DNA of 64,000 bases from assembly GCA_019217005.1 (NCBI GenBank), contig JAHBNG010000033.1, positions 62,001 through 126,000 of the forward strand. The letters are read 5' to 3'. Both the position numbers and the translations under genes were made by a program. Within the stretch, counting starts at the first letter, position 1; each line of letters opens with the position of its first letter. Source of the DNA: Chloroflexi bacterium TSY (lineage in GTDB: Bacteria > Chloroflexota > Anaerolineae > Caldilineales > Caldilineaceae). Under the pieces are notes generated by a model. The model was not told the origin of the DNA and searched no databases. It saw nothing but the letters and a program-made list of their open reading frames with translations. This document shows, one piece after another, positions 62,164 to 64,000 of this stretch.

Positions 62164-62592
62164 TTATTGATTTTGACGTGCAGCGGTCGTCATGCGCACC
62201 CGTTGGCACAATGCCCGAATTACCCCCTGCGCAATTTCCGGACGGTCGGCCATGACCTCGTCAAACGCGTCTTTGTCGATGCGAAAGAGCTGTGTTTCAA
62301 CGACGGCTGTTACCGACGCCGCCCGCGGTTCAGGATCGAGCACGGCCAACTCGCCGACGCTCTTGCCTTTTCCCAAGTTGAAGAGGATTCTATCATCGTT
62401 GTGAACACGCACCTCGCCATCGACGATGATGTACATGCAGTCACCTAGGTCACCTTCCTGGATAAAGGTTTCATCAGGCAGCAGGTCTACTTCCTCGGCA
62501 ATCGCCGCCACCGAGGCCAGCACATAGTCGGGCGTATTAGAAAAGATATCCACGGATTTTAAGATGGCTACTTTTTCAATCGTAAGTAACAT
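62164..62592 (-). CDS. Stand-alone cyclic-nucleotide-binding domain protein
   Basis: The ATG at 62592 has GGAGGAA 6 bases upstream and is preferred over the codon at 62613. 142 residues of a single CNB domain: 'LPDETFIQEGDLGDCMYIIVDGEVRVH', cassette 'GKSVGELAVLDPEPRAASVTA' with Glu and Arg, and the C-helix 'FDEVMADRPEIAQGVIRALC'. There is no DNA-binding domain. It may serve as a cNMP-dependent partner or buffer for the adjacent channel; its stop is 16 bp from that gene's start. Confidence 0.85.
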   Translation of the reverse strand: MLLTIEKVAILKSVDIFSNTPDYVLASVAAIAEEVDLLPDETFIQEGDLGDCMYIIVDGEVRVHNDDRILFNLGKGKSVGELAVLDPEPRAASVTAVVETQLFRIDKDAFDEVMADRPEIAQGVIRALCQRVRMTTAARQNQ

Positions 62593-62710
62593 TATTGTTC
62601 CTCCAGCTATCATGCCGCTGGTTCAATCAGTAGCAGCTTTCTGCTTCGCAGGCATCGTCAATTTAGACAGGACCCAAGTGGCTGTTTCTGGGATTGGGTG
62701 CGTATGATAA

Positions 62711-64000
62711 TTACTTCTGCGTCATGACAGTCACGCCGGTCCAGCCTTCAGGTGCACCCGTGTCCGCTAGTCGGGTAGCATTGACCAGATGGTGCCAGGC
62801 CACCTTGTCGCGCGGATTGCGTTGCAGGATATTAAAGAGCTTGATCTGAGCCGCATCAAAGTCGCGGGCGTAGTAGAGCCGAAGCGCCTCCTCATAGTCA
62901 GCTTGGGTCTCCTGTTTGAGCGCTCGCATCGCCGGCAGATCTGCATCATAGACTTCATAGAGATCCAGTGCCTTTGAGCGCCCCTTGACCTGCACCTTGT
63001 CCAGAGAGCGGATGCAGTAGCGCTCGGGGTTGGCTAATTTTTCATAGGTGGCATGGCTGATGATAAAGGAGATACCGTAGAATTTCGTCAATCCCTCCAG
63101 CCGTGCAGTCAAATTGACATCGTCTGAGAAAGCATCGCCCTGGACGCGGTGCTGTTCACCCACCATGCCCACCATCATGTAGCCGGTGTTGACGCCGATG
63201 CCCACGGCAATGGGCAGCCGGTCTTTCGTACGGCGATAATCGTTATAGGCATTGACCTGTTCCAACTTATCGATGCCCGCCTGCACGCCATCATCGGCGC
63301 CCTGTGGAAAAACAGCGTGGATGCCGTCGCCCAAATATTTGATAATAAATCCATTGTGTTGGCGGATAGGGGGGCTGACTCGCCCCAGATAGGAGTTGAT
63401 AAAGGCAAAGTTCTCCTGGGGCGTCATGGTTTCAGAAACGGTGGTAAAGCCGCGTAAATCCGAGAACATGACGGTCATCTCGCCGGTGACGTAGTCGCCC
63501 AGGTCGATATTGATAATGCTCTCCTTCTCCAGAAAGCCCAGGTACTCCTGCGGGACAAAACGGTTCGATGCTTCGTTCATCTCCTTAAGATGGGTAATAT
63601 CGTGGAGTGTGGCCAGGACGGCTGGCTCATCGTTGAAGTCAAGCAGGCGCAGAAAGAGCTCCACCCACACTGGCGTGCCGTCCATGCGTTTGAATCGTAC
63701 TTCGTAGCGGTCGACCTGTTGCTTCGCCTGCAACATCTCCATGACGATGTGGCGGTCGGTTGGGTCGTAATAGAGGTCAACCGTTTTGCGCCCCAGTAAT
63801 TCTTCGGTCGACACGCCAAAGAGCGGTCCCATCATGGCATTGGCGTAGATGATCTCACCATCGGTCAGGCGGCTGATGGAGACCGGTGCGGGCGTGGCCT
63901 CAACGATCATACGCAGCTGTTGTTCGCTTTTGAGCACGGCGGCCTCTGCTCGTTCATGGAGTTCTTCTTCCACTGTGTCCGAGTGTTCGGTGGTCATCTC
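62711..64000 (-). CDS. PAS-class III adenylate/guanylate cyclase (5' end may be outside)
   Basis: The frame stays open to the window edge, so a start beyond the ATG at 63997 cannot be excluded. A short coiled coil precedes the PAS domain ('LRMIVEATPAPVSISRLTDG', 'VSTEELLGRKTVDLYY'). The class III catalytic domain has metal Asp in 'MTVMFSDLRGFTTVSETM', 'IKYLGDGIHAVFPQ' (second Asp) and 'IGVNTGYMMVGMVGEQHRVQGDAFSDDVNLTARLEG' (dimer loop and transition-state Asn/Arg). The last ~80 residues are TPR-like ('EEALRLYYARDFDAAQIKLF'). It makes cAMP or cGMP in the cytoplasm; base specificity is not safe to read. It heads the minus-strand run containing four CNB proteins. Confidence 0.85.
   Translation of the reverse strand, partial: EMTTEHSDTVEEELHERAEAAVLKSEQQLRMIVEATPAPVSISRLTDGEIIYANAMMGPLFGVSTEELLGRKTVDLYYDPTDRHIVMEMLQAKQQVDRYEVRFKRMDGTPVWVELFLRLLDFNDEPAVLATLHDITHLKEMNEASNRFVPQEYLGFLEKESIINIDLGDYVTGEMTVMFSDLRGFTTVSETMTPQENFAFINSYLGRVSPPIRQHNGFIIKYLGDGIHAVFPQGADDGVQAGIDKLEQVNAYNDYRRTKDRLPIAVGIGVNTGYMMVGMVGEQHRVQGDAFSDDVNLTARLEGLTKFYGISFIISHATYEKLANPERYCIRSLDKVQVKGRSKALDLYEVYDADLPAMRALKQETQADYEEALRLYYARDFDAAQIKLFNILQRNPRDKVAWHHLVNATRLADTGAPEGWTGVTVMTQK

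Overview
The window looks like a chromosomal segment of a filamentous-type Chloroflexota (Anaerolineae/Caldilineae-like) bacterium. This is an inference from gene content: multi-sensor GAF/PAS kinases joined to helical repeat arms, CHAT-STAND-TPR proteins, glycosyltransferase-39-like membrane proteins with beta-rich tails, Uma2 nucleases, phytanoyl-CoA dioxygenase, Gfo/Idh and amidohydrolase genes, an alpha-2-macroglobulin next to PbpC, and many short intergenic repeats. There is no rRNA or protein marker to fix the lineage. No tRNA, rRNA or CRISPR array was seen.

Layout. 0-6.4 kb: cell-envelope genes (end of a membrane glycosyltransferase-like protein, an Ig-fold lipoprotein, two GT2 enzymes) and a Uma2 gene. 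6.4-16.3 kb: catabolic and accessory enzymes (Gfo/Idh, SDR, acetoacetate decarboxylase family, MazG, PhyH, KptA, amidohydrolase, epimerase, DoxX), invaded by an IS701/IS4-like element. 16.5-23.6 kb: a large NarL-type sensor kinase, truncated at its 5' end by an ISAzo13-like element and split by a second IS, followed by its response regulator. 24-28.4 kb: an FAD-linked oxidase with a nitrate/sulfonate-type ABC importer. 28.8-36.2 kb: membrane and stress-type small proteins, a Leu/Ile/Val-type binding protein, gene fragments, and a toxin-antitoxin pair. 36.3-47 kb: alpha-2-macroglobulin and PbpC, separated by a second copy of the same broken IS. 47.2-52.9 kb: a tyrosine recombinase and a CHAT-STAND-TPR/EACC1-like conflict locus. 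52.9-64 kb: a one-strand run of nucleotide-signalling genes: HD-CNB, P-loop-CYTH, CcmAB, three more cyclic-nucleotide-binding proteins (one a MscS channel), and a PAS-class III nucleotide cyclase at the edge.

The strongest novel signals are as follows. First, a 116-120 bp module occurs five times between 23.8 and 33.0 kb. It has an upstream dyad, a terminator-like hairpin with compensatory changes, a second dyad, and a -10-like hexamer exactly 26 nt after the start of a conserved CCGATG; four of the five copies precede genes, and the fifth is decayed among gene fragments. Second, a 215 bp non-autonomous element occurs three times. It inserts into CAG(A/T)CTG palindromes, carries an open frame of about 73 codons, and has split two genes in the same orientation and phase. 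Third, the CHAT conflict protein is off-frame at a (GCCCC)n tract just after its catalytic Cys, where one extra repeat unit restores the frame. Fourth, there is a dense cyclic-nucleotide receptor cluster beside a cyclase.

Frameshifts in the CHAT gene and in three transposases could be real decay or assembly indels. The sequence alone does not decide this for the single-copy cases.
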